Origin: Deltaproteobacteria bacterium | Lineage (GTDB): Bacteria > Desulfobacterota > Desulfarculia > JACQYL01 | Assembly: GCA_016208165.1 (NCBI GenBank) | Contig: JACQYL010000015.1 | Coordinates: 1 to 51,812, forward strand | Length of the DNA: 51,812 nt | Direction: 5' to 3' | In this document: positions 1 to 6,671 of the stretch, one piece after another | Numbering within the stretch: position 1 is the first letter of the stretch | How the letters are laid out: every line of letters starts with the position of its first letter | Made by a program: the position numbers and the translations under genes | The notes under the pieces: model-generated | The model's input: the letters and a program-made list of their open reading frames with translations, nothing else | Told to the model about the DNA's origin: nothing | Database searches by the model: none

Positions 1-1
1 C

Positions 2-1108
2 ACCACGGGGAGCCTCCAGGTGACCAGCGATCCTTCCGGAGCCCGGTGGTACCTGGACGGGGCCTACGTGGGCGCCACCCCCGGTGACATGAGCAACGTG
101 GCCGCCGGGAGCCACAAGGTGACGGTCAAAATCGATCGATACCGGGATTGGGAGAAGACGGTCACCGTGAATGCGGGCGGCCGGGAGACGGTGGCGGCGG
201 AATTGACTCCCGTCCGGAAAGAGGCCGCATCCGGTGAGACCTGGACGGAACCCGCTACGGGCATGGAGTTTGTCCGGGTGTCCGGCGACTGCTACCGGAT
301 GGGGCAGACGGACGCTGAAAAACGGTATTTGATCAAAGAAGTGGGCGAAGAGAAATACAAGGAGTGGTATAGCCACGAGTTGCCGCGACACGAGGTATGC
401 GTGGACGGGTTCTGGATGGCCAAACACGAAGTGACGGTGGACCAGTTTGGGAAGTTCGTGGATGCCGCGGGTTATAAGACGGAAGCCGAGCGAGACGGCG
501 GGTGCTATGCGTACGAAGGCGAATGGAAGAAGAAAGAGGGGACGAGTTGGCGGAATCCACCGACCGTGCAGCAGCAGACGAACCATGCCGTTGTGTGTGT
601 TTCCTGGAACGACGCCAAGGCGTTCGCCAAATGGTTGAGCAGGGAGTCGGGCAAGGACATCCGGCTGCCCGGCGAGGCCGAGTGGGAGTACGCGGCGAGG
701 GCGGGAACGAGCACGATTTGGTTCTGGGGGGATGATCCGGATAGGGCCTGCCGGTATGTGAACGCCGTGGACACGGCTTTCAAGAAGACCTGGGATTCCT
801 CATACTACTTTGATTGCGATGACCGATACGTCACAACCGCCCCGGTCGGGACATATAAGTCCAACCCCTTCGGCCTATACGATATGCTTGGGAATGTCTG
901 GGAATGGTGCGAGGACTGGTATTCGAGCGATGCCTATTCCAAGTACACGCGCGACAATCCCATAGTTGACACGGGCGGCTCCGACCGCGTGATCCGAGGG
1001 GCCGGCTGGTCCGACGACCCGAGGCACGTTCGGTGCGCCGTTCGCTCCTACAGCACGCCGGGCTTCGGGAGCAACTACCTCGGGTTCCGCCTCCTAAGGA
1101 CGGATTAG
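2..1108 (+). CDS. PEGA-domain / SUMF1 (FGE-sulfatase fold) protein, 5' partial
   Basis: The reading frame is open to the left edge, so the true start lies outside the window; a GTG at 20 is only an internal codon. The first ~65 visible residues form a PEGA domain (DPSGA..YLDG..VG.TP pattern, then GSHKVTV), a surface-associated beta module. The rest is an FGE-sulfatase (SUMF1) domain with the family landmarks HEVCVDGFWMAKHEVTVDQF, RLPGEAEWEYAARAG, GLYDMLGNVWEWCEDWY and a C-terminal NYLGFRLL. In true formylglycine-generating enzymes two catalytic cysteines lie just after the R-GGS motif. Here that stretch reads RGAGWSDDPRHVRC, which removes both of them. I infer a non-catalytic, lectin-like or binding SUMF1 protein, as often found in signalling or surface proteins. 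Family assignment is secure; function is not. Confidence 0.88.
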   Translation, partial: TTGSLQVTSDPSGARWYLDGAYVGATPGDMSNVAAGSHKVTVKIDRYRDWEKTVTVNAGGRETVAAELTPVRKEAASGETWTEPATGMEFVRVSGDCYRMGQTDAEKRYLIKEVGEEKYKEWYSHELPRHEVCVDGFWMAKHEVTVDQFGKFVDAAGYKTEAERDGGCYAYEGEWKKKEGTSWRNPPTVQQQTNHAVVCVSWNDAKAFAKWLSRESGKDIRLPGEAEWEYAARAGTSTIWFWGDDPDRACRYVNAVDTAFKKTWDSSYYFDCDDRYVTTAPVGTYKSNPFGLYDMLGNVWEWCEDWYSSDAYSKYTRDNPIVDTGGSDRVIRGAGWSDDPRHVRCAVRSYSTPGFGSNYLGFRLLRTD

Positions 1109-1179
1109 GTTTTGGGTCTGACGGTCTTTGCTTGTATCCGTTCGCGGGATATCAGGAGAGACCTTGTGAACGGGCGGGT

Positions 1180-1746
1180 TTATATACTATCCCAACCGGG
1201 AGCGCCCTTAAACAAGGTTCTAATGAGACTCGCCTCGACTTCCTTCTCTTCAACGACCGCCAGGCCGGATCGATCCGCGATGAGGTGCACGGCCTCGGCA
1301 AGGCGCGGAATGGTCCTGCCTCCAACCACGATTCGTCTCCCTTCGGTCTCGATGGCGTACACGTCGACTGGAAAAGGCGCAATAGAAGGAGATGCGAGGA
1401 AGATGTGGTATATCTCCTTTCGATGCCTGACCGCGCGAACTTCATCCCAACCGAGGTGAAAACGGTGGAACGGAGGCAGTGGGCAGGCCCGCCATCTTGG
1501 GATAATGGCGTTCAGGCCGGTAGGCATGATGTCTATTCTGGTCCCTATTGCCGCGATCCCGTTCAGAAGGGCCGTTAGACCTACCAGAGCGAGGGGCAGG
1601 CTCATCAATAAGAAAGCCGGCCAGGGAGATTTTGCCACAAATAGCACCAGAGTCGCCAGGATTACCGAAAAAAGCCCAAGAACGAACAAAATCAGCCCGG
1701 ACGCCATGGCCTTATAGATGAATATCTCGTCTCTGACGTTGTTCAT
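1180..1746 (-). CDS. Hypothetical two-helix membrane protein
   Basis: A protein of about 188 aa. The start is set at the ATG at 1746 because a GAGG ribosome-binding site lies 6 bases upstream; the longer frame to 1782 has no such site. Two hydrophobic segments lie near the N-terminus (ASGLILFVLGLFSVILATLV and a second beginning PAFLLMSLPLALVGLTALL). A soluble beta-rich region follows, containing GWDEVRAVRHRKEIYHIF and GRRIVVGG. Two helices followed by a PH-like beta domain recall bacterial PH-domain membrane proteins, but this is a resemblance of layout only. It is convergent with the SUMF1 gene and ends about 70 bp from it. No function can be given. Confidence 0.6.
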   Translation of the reverse strand: MNNVRDEIFIYKAMASGLILFVLGLFSVILATLVLFVAKSPWPAFLLMSLPLALVGLTALLNGIAAIGTRIDIMPTGLNAIIPRWRACPLPPFHRFHLGWDEVRAVRHRKEIYHIFLASPSIAPFPVDVYAIETEGRRIVVGGRTIPRLAEAVHLIADRSGLAVVEEKEVEASLIRTLFKGAPGWDSI

Positions 1747-1785
1747 CACTTGCCTCAAAAAGTGACACGCCCGGAGAAGCAAGCC

Positions 1786-1812
1786 AAAAAGAAGAGGGCT
1801 CGATAGCCCTCT
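1786..1812 (-). terminator. Intrinsic terminator of the tRNA-Arg remnant
   Basis: A perfect 8-bp stem (AGAGGGCT / AGCCCTCT, loop CGAT) at 1793-1812 is followed on the minus strand by a T-rich tract (TTCTTTTT) down to 1786. It begins 17 bases downstream of the CCA end of the tRNA fragment and points the same way, so it is probably the native terminator of that tRNA gene. Confidence 0.75.
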
Positions 1813-1828
1813 GAGTAGTTGATTCTAT

Positions 1829-1872
1829 TGGTGCGCCCAGCAGGATTTGAACCTGCGGCCTACGGATTCGTA
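1829..1872 (-). pseudogene. tRNA-Arg(ACG) 3' fragment, candidate attachment site
   Basis: Read on the minus strand this is the 3' part of a tRNA: T33, anticodon ACG (1871-1869), A37, A38, anticodon-stem 3' strand TCCGT, variable loop AGGCC, T stem GCAGG/CCTGC around loop TTCAAAT, acceptor strand TGGGCGC, discriminator A and encoded CCA. The matching 5' half is absent. The bases beyond T33 do not pair with TCCGT, and no copy of the 5' acceptor strand occurs in the next several hundred bases. Identity therefore stops exactly in the anticodon loop, a usual crossover point for tyrosine recombinases that use tRNA genes. It is most simply an attL/attR remnant. A tRNA split by an intron is less likely because no 5' half is visible nearby. 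Confidence 0.75.
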
Positions 1873-2560
1873 TACAGTAAACTTGAGCTTACGAACCCCC
1901 TCATCTTGTTCTAAGTTATTGACTTTAGGTAATTTTATCATTCACAACCTTTGCTGATTTTAGGCAGTTTTGACCGATTTTATAAAAAAACCGCACACCA
2001 ATCAAGGGGAAGTGAAGTATCGAACCTCGTCCCCCGGACGCCTGTCGCTTCCTTTGGGTCATCCTTTTTTTGCGATTCAATATTTCCAAGCCGGCCTCCA
2101 ACACCGGCCGGACCGACCTTGGAATCCGGAAGTCGGCCCTTGCTGGACTTGTCCGGCCCCCTCGTGTTATAAAGTAATTATCGTTCGGCACTCAATAGCC
2201 AATGCCTGGTTTTGTACCCTATGACCCATGTCTATTAATACACTTGTCGTAGTTTTTATACTCATTTTCCCTTTCTCTTCAGGGTGAATTGATTCATCCC
2301 GATTATCTAAGATCCGTCAAATAGTTGCATTAAGATCTGGACATAAGCCGCCGGATGAGGTATAGAGGGGGTATTTTCCTACTACATCCGGCGGTATTTG
2401 TCATGAATCTTTCGGACAGGAGTTTCAGAGATAAGCCTTCGCGATACGGAAATTAATAATAGTTTCAATCGGTTACATAATATGTACCCGTAGAACCTAC
2501 CTTGTTACCCCTCTCTACATGACCTAACTGCCTTATTTTTGTTATCATAATCGATTTTTA
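1873..2560. other. AT-richer gap between tRNA remnant and IS, no gene seen
   Basis: No convincing coding frame lies here: the short frames have no ribosome-binding site and no recognisable protein. The base composition is clearly lower in GC than the flanking genes. The stretch contains one 10-bp inverted repeat (described separately). It is probably residual mobile DNA between the tRNA scar and the transposase; no integrase gene is recognisable in it. Confidence 0.55.
2348..2394. repeat. 10-bp perfect inverted repeat
   Basis: CCGCCGGATG (2348-2357) and CATCCGGCGG (2385-2394) are exact reverse complements separated by 27 bases, in an otherwise AT-rich setting. No T tract follows on either strand, so it is not a standard terminator. 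It could be a small mobile-element end or a regulatory hairpin. Confidence 0.5.
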
Positions 2561-4200
2561 GCTTGACATGTAGAACCTATGTTTTATAATCCAATCATGC
2601 CCCATTTGTACAAGAAGACCTTCAAGGGTAGAACCTACTGGTACCTTCGGGAGGTCCATCGCGTCGGCGGTAAGGTCCGACTGAAGTGGCAGAAGTATCT
2701 CGGAACGCCGGAAACCATCCTCGCCAAATTCGAAGAAGCCGAGAGTCTCGGCAGGCCTTGCAGGCTCAAAACCGAATCCTTTGGAGCCCTCTTCGTAGCC
2801 CAGGCCCTTGAACAAGAACTGGATACCATAGGCATCGTCGACAGTATCGTCCCAAGGGGGCGCAAGGAAAATTTGACTCAACTGACCTCCGAGCGCTACT
2901 GGGAGAAGTGGGATCGCGTTTCCAAGGAGCAGGTCGAGAAAGCCGGTCGGCTCTTCCTCGAAAGGCTCTGGGCCGGCCGCCGACCGAGCCCCGACACCGT
3001 GCTGTTCGACACCACCAACTATTTCACCTACATGGCCACCAAGACCGGTTCCCATCTGGCGGTAAGGGGTTACAGCAAGAGCGGAAAACACCACCTGCGG
3101 CAAGTCGGTCTCGGATTATTGGCGGATCGAGCCACCTCGCTGCCCATCCATTACAAGGTCTACCCCGGCAACCTCCATGATTCCAAGCTGTTCGAGCAGA
3201 TTCTCGACGAGCTGTTCGGCGTGATCCTGGGCTTTACGGAAGGAGACAAAACCCTTACCGTGGTCTTCGACAAGGGCATGAACTCAAAAGAAAACCTCGC
3301 CCTCATCGACGCCCAAAGCCGGATCTATTTCGTCACAACCTATTCCACCTATTTTGCCGACCATCTGGCCGCGCTGAATCCCGAGCACTTCCTCGTTCTC
3401 GATATCCCCAAAAACCATGGGCTCGAGGACCAAGAACGCCCCGACGACAGACTCACCGCTTACCGGACCAAGCTGACCCTTTGGGGCCGGGAGCGCACCG
3501 TGGTCGTCACCTTCAACCCGGTTACCAAGCGCAAAAAACTTCACGACATGACCAGGAAACTGGACCAACTGAAAACGGAACTCGTCCAATTCCGGCAAAA
3601 GTTCCGGGACCAGGAGCCTCAATGGCGAAGCCCCAAGACCATCGCCACCCGTTATCACAAGGTCTGTGAACAGCTCCATATCAGTCACAAATTCTATCGC
3701 CTGGCTTTCACGGAAAACACCATGAGCTTCCGTAGGGATTATGCGGAGATCGAGGCGGCAAAGGCCGTCATGGGGAAAAACCTCATCGTTACCGACCATC
3801 ACGATTGGATTACCGAGGCCATCGTCCTGGCCTCCCTCGATAGATATCGCATCGAGCAGCAGTTTCGGGTGAGCAAGGCTCCATGCCACGTCAGAATCAA
3901 CCCGATGTTTCACTGGACCGACAGCAAAATCCGCTGCCATCTTCTGACGTGTATCATCGCCCTCTCTTGCCTGAGACTTCTCGAACTCAAGGTAGGCGGG
4001 CCCGAAACCGCCAAAACGCTCATGGAGGAAATGACCGGCCTGAACTCCGCCTTGAGCTGGTACAAGGGCGCCGCCCTCCCCATCGTTCAAATCGAGGAAC
4101 CCAACGAGATCCAGACCAAGGTATTGACCGCCCTTGGATATACAATAAAAGACGGTTCGGTTCTACAACTACGGCATGTGCTCAGTTTCATTGGAGGTTA
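2490..4200 (+). mobile_element. IS1634-like insertion sequence (ends approximate)
   Basis: The element is defined by the transposase at 2597-4213. The motif GTAGAACCTA occurs three times at its left side (from 2490, 2570 and 2628), and its inverse GGTTCTAC lies at 4159-4166 near the right side; these are the best candidates for terminal repeats. The exact ends and any target-site duplication cannot be fixed by eye. The right end must lie close to the 3' end of mrp, because the transposase frame overlaps mrp by 16 bases. Confidence 0.55.
2563..2590 (+). promoter_or_regulatory. Consensus sigma-70 promoter of the transposase
   Basis: A perfect TTGACA (2563-2568) and a perfect TATAAT (2585-2590) are separated by 16 bases. 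A start point 7 bases downstream would fall at about 2597, which is the first base of the best ATG for the transposase. The transcript would then have little or no leader. Confidence 0.75.
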
Positions 4201-4213
4201 TTCGGAACTTTGA
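2597..4213 (+). CDS. IS1634-family DDE transposase
   Basis: A protein of 538 aa from the ATG at 2597. An upstream ATG at 2579 lies inside the promoter and is unlikely to be used. The N-terminus (GRTYWYLREVHRVGGKVRLKWQKYLG) is typical of IS1634/IS1549-type transposases. The catalytic triad is visible as D138 (VLFDTTNYF), D225 (VVFDKGMNS) and E419 (RYRIEQQFRVSK), followed by the usual helical C-terminus. Length is normal for the family and no frameshift is seen, so the enzyme could be active. The last residues run into the 3' end of mrp, on the other strand, so the stop codon may come from the target DNA. There is no Shine-Dalgarno sequence before 2597, which fits leaderless translation. Confidence 0.9.
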   Translation: MPHLYKKTFKGRTYWYLREVHRVGGKVRLKWQKYLGTPETILAKFEEAESLGRPCRLKTESFGALFVAQALEQELDTIGIVDSIVPRGRKENLTQLTSERYWEKWDRVSKEQVEKAGRLFLERLWAGRRPSPDTVLFDTTNYFTYMATKTGSHLAVRGYSKSGKHHLRQVGLGLLADRATSLPIHYKVYPGNLHDSKLFEQILDELFGVILGFTEGDKTLTVVFDKGMNSKENLALIDAQSRIYFVTTYSTYFADHLAALNPEHFLVLDIPKNHGLEDQERPDDRLTAYRTKLTLWGRERTVVVTFNPVTKRKKLHDMTRKLDQLKTELVQFRQKFRDQEPQWRSPKTIATRYHKVCEQLHISHKFYRLAFTENTMSFRRDYAEIEAAKAVMGKNLIVTDHHDWITEAIVLASLDRYRIEQQFRVSKAPCHVRINPMFHWTDSKIRCHLLTCIIALSCLRLLELKVGGPETAKTLMEEMTGLNSALSWYKGAALPIVQIEEPNEIQTKVLTALGYTIKDGSVLQLRHVLSFIGGYSEL

Positions 4214-5079
4214 ACTGGGGCCGGCGCTTGCCCTGCTTCAAAAGCGTGCACCACCTGCTCGACCATATCCACGAGCTTCGTGAACTCCTTCGAAAAAACA
4301 AGGTCCGGGTCTTTCAGAAATCCGGTAATTCCCGAATCCCCGGCGTCCACCAGGCGTGGCTCAAGAGGCAGTCTTCCCAGAAAGCGCAGGCCGGTCTCCC
4401 GGGCCGTACGTTCTCCGCCGCCTTTGCTGAACAGAGGGATTTCCCGACCGCAGTGAGGGCAGATGAGTCCGCTCATGTTTTCCACAACCCCGAGCACGGT
4501 CATATTCACCTGCTTACAGAAATTGATGGATTTACGAACGTCCGCAAGGGACACTTCCTGAGGCGTCGTCACTATGATGGCCATGGCATCGGGTATGGTC
4601 TGAGCGACGGTCAGGGGTTCGTCGCCCGTGCCCGGCGGTGAATCGATGATCAAATAGTCCAGCGGGTTCCATTCGATGTCGCTAATGAACTGTTTGATGA
4701 CTCCGATCTTCAACGGTCCGCGCCAGATGACCGCCGAGTCACGATCCGCCAGCAGGCTGTCAATGGAAACAACCTGAAGATTTTTGTCAAATTCCATGGG
4801 TATGCCCTTCTGTGAATCTCCGACCCCGATGAGGCCCGTTATGCCAAGCAATCGGGGAATACTCGGACCGTGAAGATCCACATCCATAAGGCCTACCTGA
4901 TACCCGTGCTGGGCCAGCGAGACGGCCAAATACGCGGCGACACTGCTCTTGCCCACGCCTCCTTTTCCGCTCATGACGATGATCTTATGCTTGATTTTCG
5001 ATAATCTATCTTTGAGAGCCTCGTCCTGCTCCGTTTGTTTTTGCTGCGCTTTCGTTGATGCGCACTGTTGGGCTGACAT
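4198..5079 (-). CDS. mrp: Mrp/NBP35-family iron-sulfur carrier ATPase
   Basis: A protein of 293 aa. The start at 5079 (MSAQQCAST) has AGGAGG nine bases upstream; a longer frame to 5265 lacks one. It carries the deviant Walker A motif GKGGVGKSS, a switch region GLMDVDLHGPSIPRLLG, LIIDSPPGTGDEP, and near the C-terminus CPHCGREIPLF, the CxxC pair that binds a bridging Fe-S cluster between monomers. These are hallmarks of cytoplasmic ApbC/Mrp scaffolds, which hand Fe-S clusters to apoproteins. The NifX-like gene lies just upstream on the same strand, a pairing known from the orange-protein clusters of sulfate reducers. An IS abuts the 3' end but the reading frame ends normally. Confidence 0.92.
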   Translation of the reverse strand: MSAQQCASTKAQQKQTEQDEALKDRLSKIKHKIIVMSGKGGVGKSSVAAYLAVSLAQHGYQVGLMDVDLHGPSIPRLLGITGLIGVGDSQKGIPMEFDKNLQVVSIDSLLADRDSAVIWRGPLKIGVIKQFISDIEWNPLDYLIIDSPPGTGDEPLTVAQTIPDAMAIIVTTPQEVSLADVRKSINFCKQVNMTVLGVVENMSGLICPHCGREIPLFSKGGGERTARETGLRFLGRLPLEPRLVDAGDSGITGFLKDPDLVFSKEFTKLVDMVEQVVHAFEAGQAPAPVQSSE

Positions 5080-5427
5080 TCGATGATTCCTCCTTCTAGA
5101 TAATGGGATAATATGGATCGAAAAGAGGTTCTTTTCAAGGGGTCCTCGAACGGGAAACCCTATCGTTCCGTCTTTTTCGAGAAGAGACGGAACTGTTGGA
5201 ATATTCCGCTGCTCGTTCGCGTATAAATGCGGGCCGGGGCTTACCGGGTTAGGGGGTGTTTGCATGGGGAGATCTCGTGTAAGGGGTCCTTCCCCCGACC
5301 CGCGTAATATTCAACTTTCAACGGATGTATTCGGCGCTTGGAGCTCCGATGCTTTCCGACATTGGTCAGTGTGTCGCCTCTCCATCCCGGACACAGGATA
5401 GATTCAGCCGATTTTCGCTACATACGT
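5080..5427 (-). other. Intergenic leader of mrp with a 9-bp hairpin
   Basis: No gene is seen. A perfect stem GTTCCGTCT / AGACGGAAC at 5165-5193 (11-base loop) lies about 90 bases ahead of the mrp start. No T tract follows it on the minus strand, so an mRNA processing or stability element between the NifX-like gene and mrp is as likely as a terminator. Confidence 0.45.
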
Positions 5428-5850
5428 TCAACTCGTCCCCTCTTCCGCGTCATCATGGCCGCAGGGGCTCCATATGTAACTCGAAAGATGGTTCCCGTAT
5501 CCCAGGCGCCTCCGAAATCGAGAACAACCGGGCATGCTGAACCGCGCCTGCATGATTTCGCCATCGTGGTATGCTCGGACGATTTCGAGTATTTCTCCGG
5601 AACGCCACGGGATGACGTCAATACTCTGCGACTCCACCTGATGCGCCATCCAACGGCTGATCCCGCCGCAAATCAAGACACCGACGCCGAGCGATTTCAA
5701 TTCCCTGGGACGCCTGTCGCAAGGAACGTTCTTCCAGCACATGCGCAGACACGCTCGATCTGCTTGCGTGGAGGCGTCAAAGATGAGCACTGTCCGGCAG
5801 GTATCAAATACCGGAGAAATACGCCCCCGGTGTTCGGGCACGGCCAGCAT
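5428..5850 (-). CDS. NifX / dinitrogenase Fe-Mo cofactor biosynthesis-like protein (orange-protein type)
   Basis: A protein of 140 aa with a good start: AGGAGG eight bases before ATG 5850. The N-terminus LAVPEHRGRISPVFDTCRTV and the later LGVGVLICGGISRWM match the NifX/NafY-like ribonuclease-H fold of cofactor carriers such as the Mo-Cu orange protein. The C-terminal ~40 residues are basic and contain two further cysteines (MPGCS and SPCGH), an extension not needed for the fold. It stands upstream of mrp on the same strand. I infer a cofactor or metal-cluster carrier working with the Mrp ATPase, not nitrogenase, since no other nif gene is present. Confidence 0.82.
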   Translation of the reverse strand: MLAVPEHRGRISPVFDTCRTVLIFDASTQADRACLRMCWKNVPCDRRPRELKSLGVGVLICGGISRWMAHQVESQSIDVIPWRSGEILEIVRAYHDGEIMQARFSMPGCSRFRRRLGYGNHLSSYIWSPCGHDDAEEGTS

Positions 5851-6132
5851 AAGCGAAACCTCCTGACTTCCCTGAAAGCAACTTGCATGCCTAAAATGGG
5901 GTGCGAAGGTTTCTTTGTTTTTTCAATGGGTTCAGTCTATGATCCATTGACAGGATCGATCGAGCACGGGAGGGGCGTTGCAAAAAACAATGTTTGGACG
6001 GGCTCTCTAAGATGCAGAATACAGCCGTCACGGGGGGCGTATCCGTTCACACGGTCAAATAGACCCCCCACAGGCGCTCGTTATGGAAGTCGCCTGACAT
6101 GAAGCACACCCTTGTCTGAGAGGAACAAAGAG
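5851..6132. other. Intergenic region upstream of the NifX-like gene
   Basis: About 280 bases without a supported gene. It should hold the minus-strand promoter of the NifX-mrp pair, but I see no clear -35/-10 pair. Short open frames here lack ribosome-binding sites. Confidence 0.4.
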
Positions 6133-6167
6133 AAAAAATACGGGGAGAATCCTTACAAGGTCTCCCC
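6133..6167 (-). terminator. Intrinsic terminator downstream of the small secreted protein gene
   Basis: GGGGAGA (6142-6148) pairs perfectly with TCTCCCC (6161-6167), and an inner CCTT/AAGG pair extends the stem. On the minus strand the hairpin is followed by a T6 tract (complement of 6133-6138). It lies 26 bases beyond the stop of the gene ending at 6193. Confidence 0.82.
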
Positions 6168-6192
6168 CTGCCCTGTACTGAAAATGAAAGAT

Positions 6193-6474
6193 CTACCGAT
6201 CTATGGCTTTTTCCCGGATTGTCTGTCCGGTCTCGGGGTCCCTCCACTCCCCATTGGTTTCGTGTGTCTTCACCTCTTCATGGGTGACCTCGACACCGGT
6301 CTGCGGGTCCTTCAGAGTCTTGACGGAAGATTTACGTGGGAACGGTCTGTGATGAATCACCTGCCCCGTATAAAAATCAACAACGTCCGTCCCCTGTCCG
6401 CCGTTCTCCGCCCAGGACACCGTGCCCGACAATGCAAAGAGTAACCCTATTATCACCAACAACGTCTTTCGCAT
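6193..6474 (-). CDS. Small secreted protein, unknown function
   Basis: A protein of 93 aa with a clear Sec signal peptide (MRKTLLVIIGLLFALSGTVSWAE, probable cleavage after SWA). GGAGAGG lies 10 bases before the start. The mature part is short, charged and hydrophilic, with two related stretches: DFYTGQVIHHRPFPRK and, further on, DPQTGVEVTHEEVKTHET / DPETGQTIREKA. The D-P-x-T-G-x repeats suggest two copies of a small beta-hairpin unit. It has its own strong terminator, so it is probably transcribed as a unit. No family is recognised. Confidence 0.7.
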   Translation of the reverse strand: MRKTLLVIIGLLFALSGTVSWAENGGQGTDVVDFYTGQVIHHRPFPRKSSVKTLKDPQTGVEVTHEEVKTHETNGEWRDPETGQTIREKAIDR

Positions 6475-6671
6475 ACCGCGTTTACCTCTCCAGGAATATC
6501 CTGACCTTATTATCCGTTTTTGCCTTCAGGTGTACTCCCACGACGATCGAACCCCCCGCCTCTTTTCGCCTTGGAAGTCAATATTTATCCCTAATACGAT
6601 TACATTAATCATCATCCTTACTTCTTAAACCCCTCGTTTCCGGTGTACGTCCTTCCTCCTGCCTATGGCGT

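Noticed and set aside
1925-2191. 88-codon frame on the minus strand beside the tRNA remnant, considered as a decayed integrase
   Set aside because: No tyrosine-recombinase motif, no ribosome-binding site, and atypical composition.
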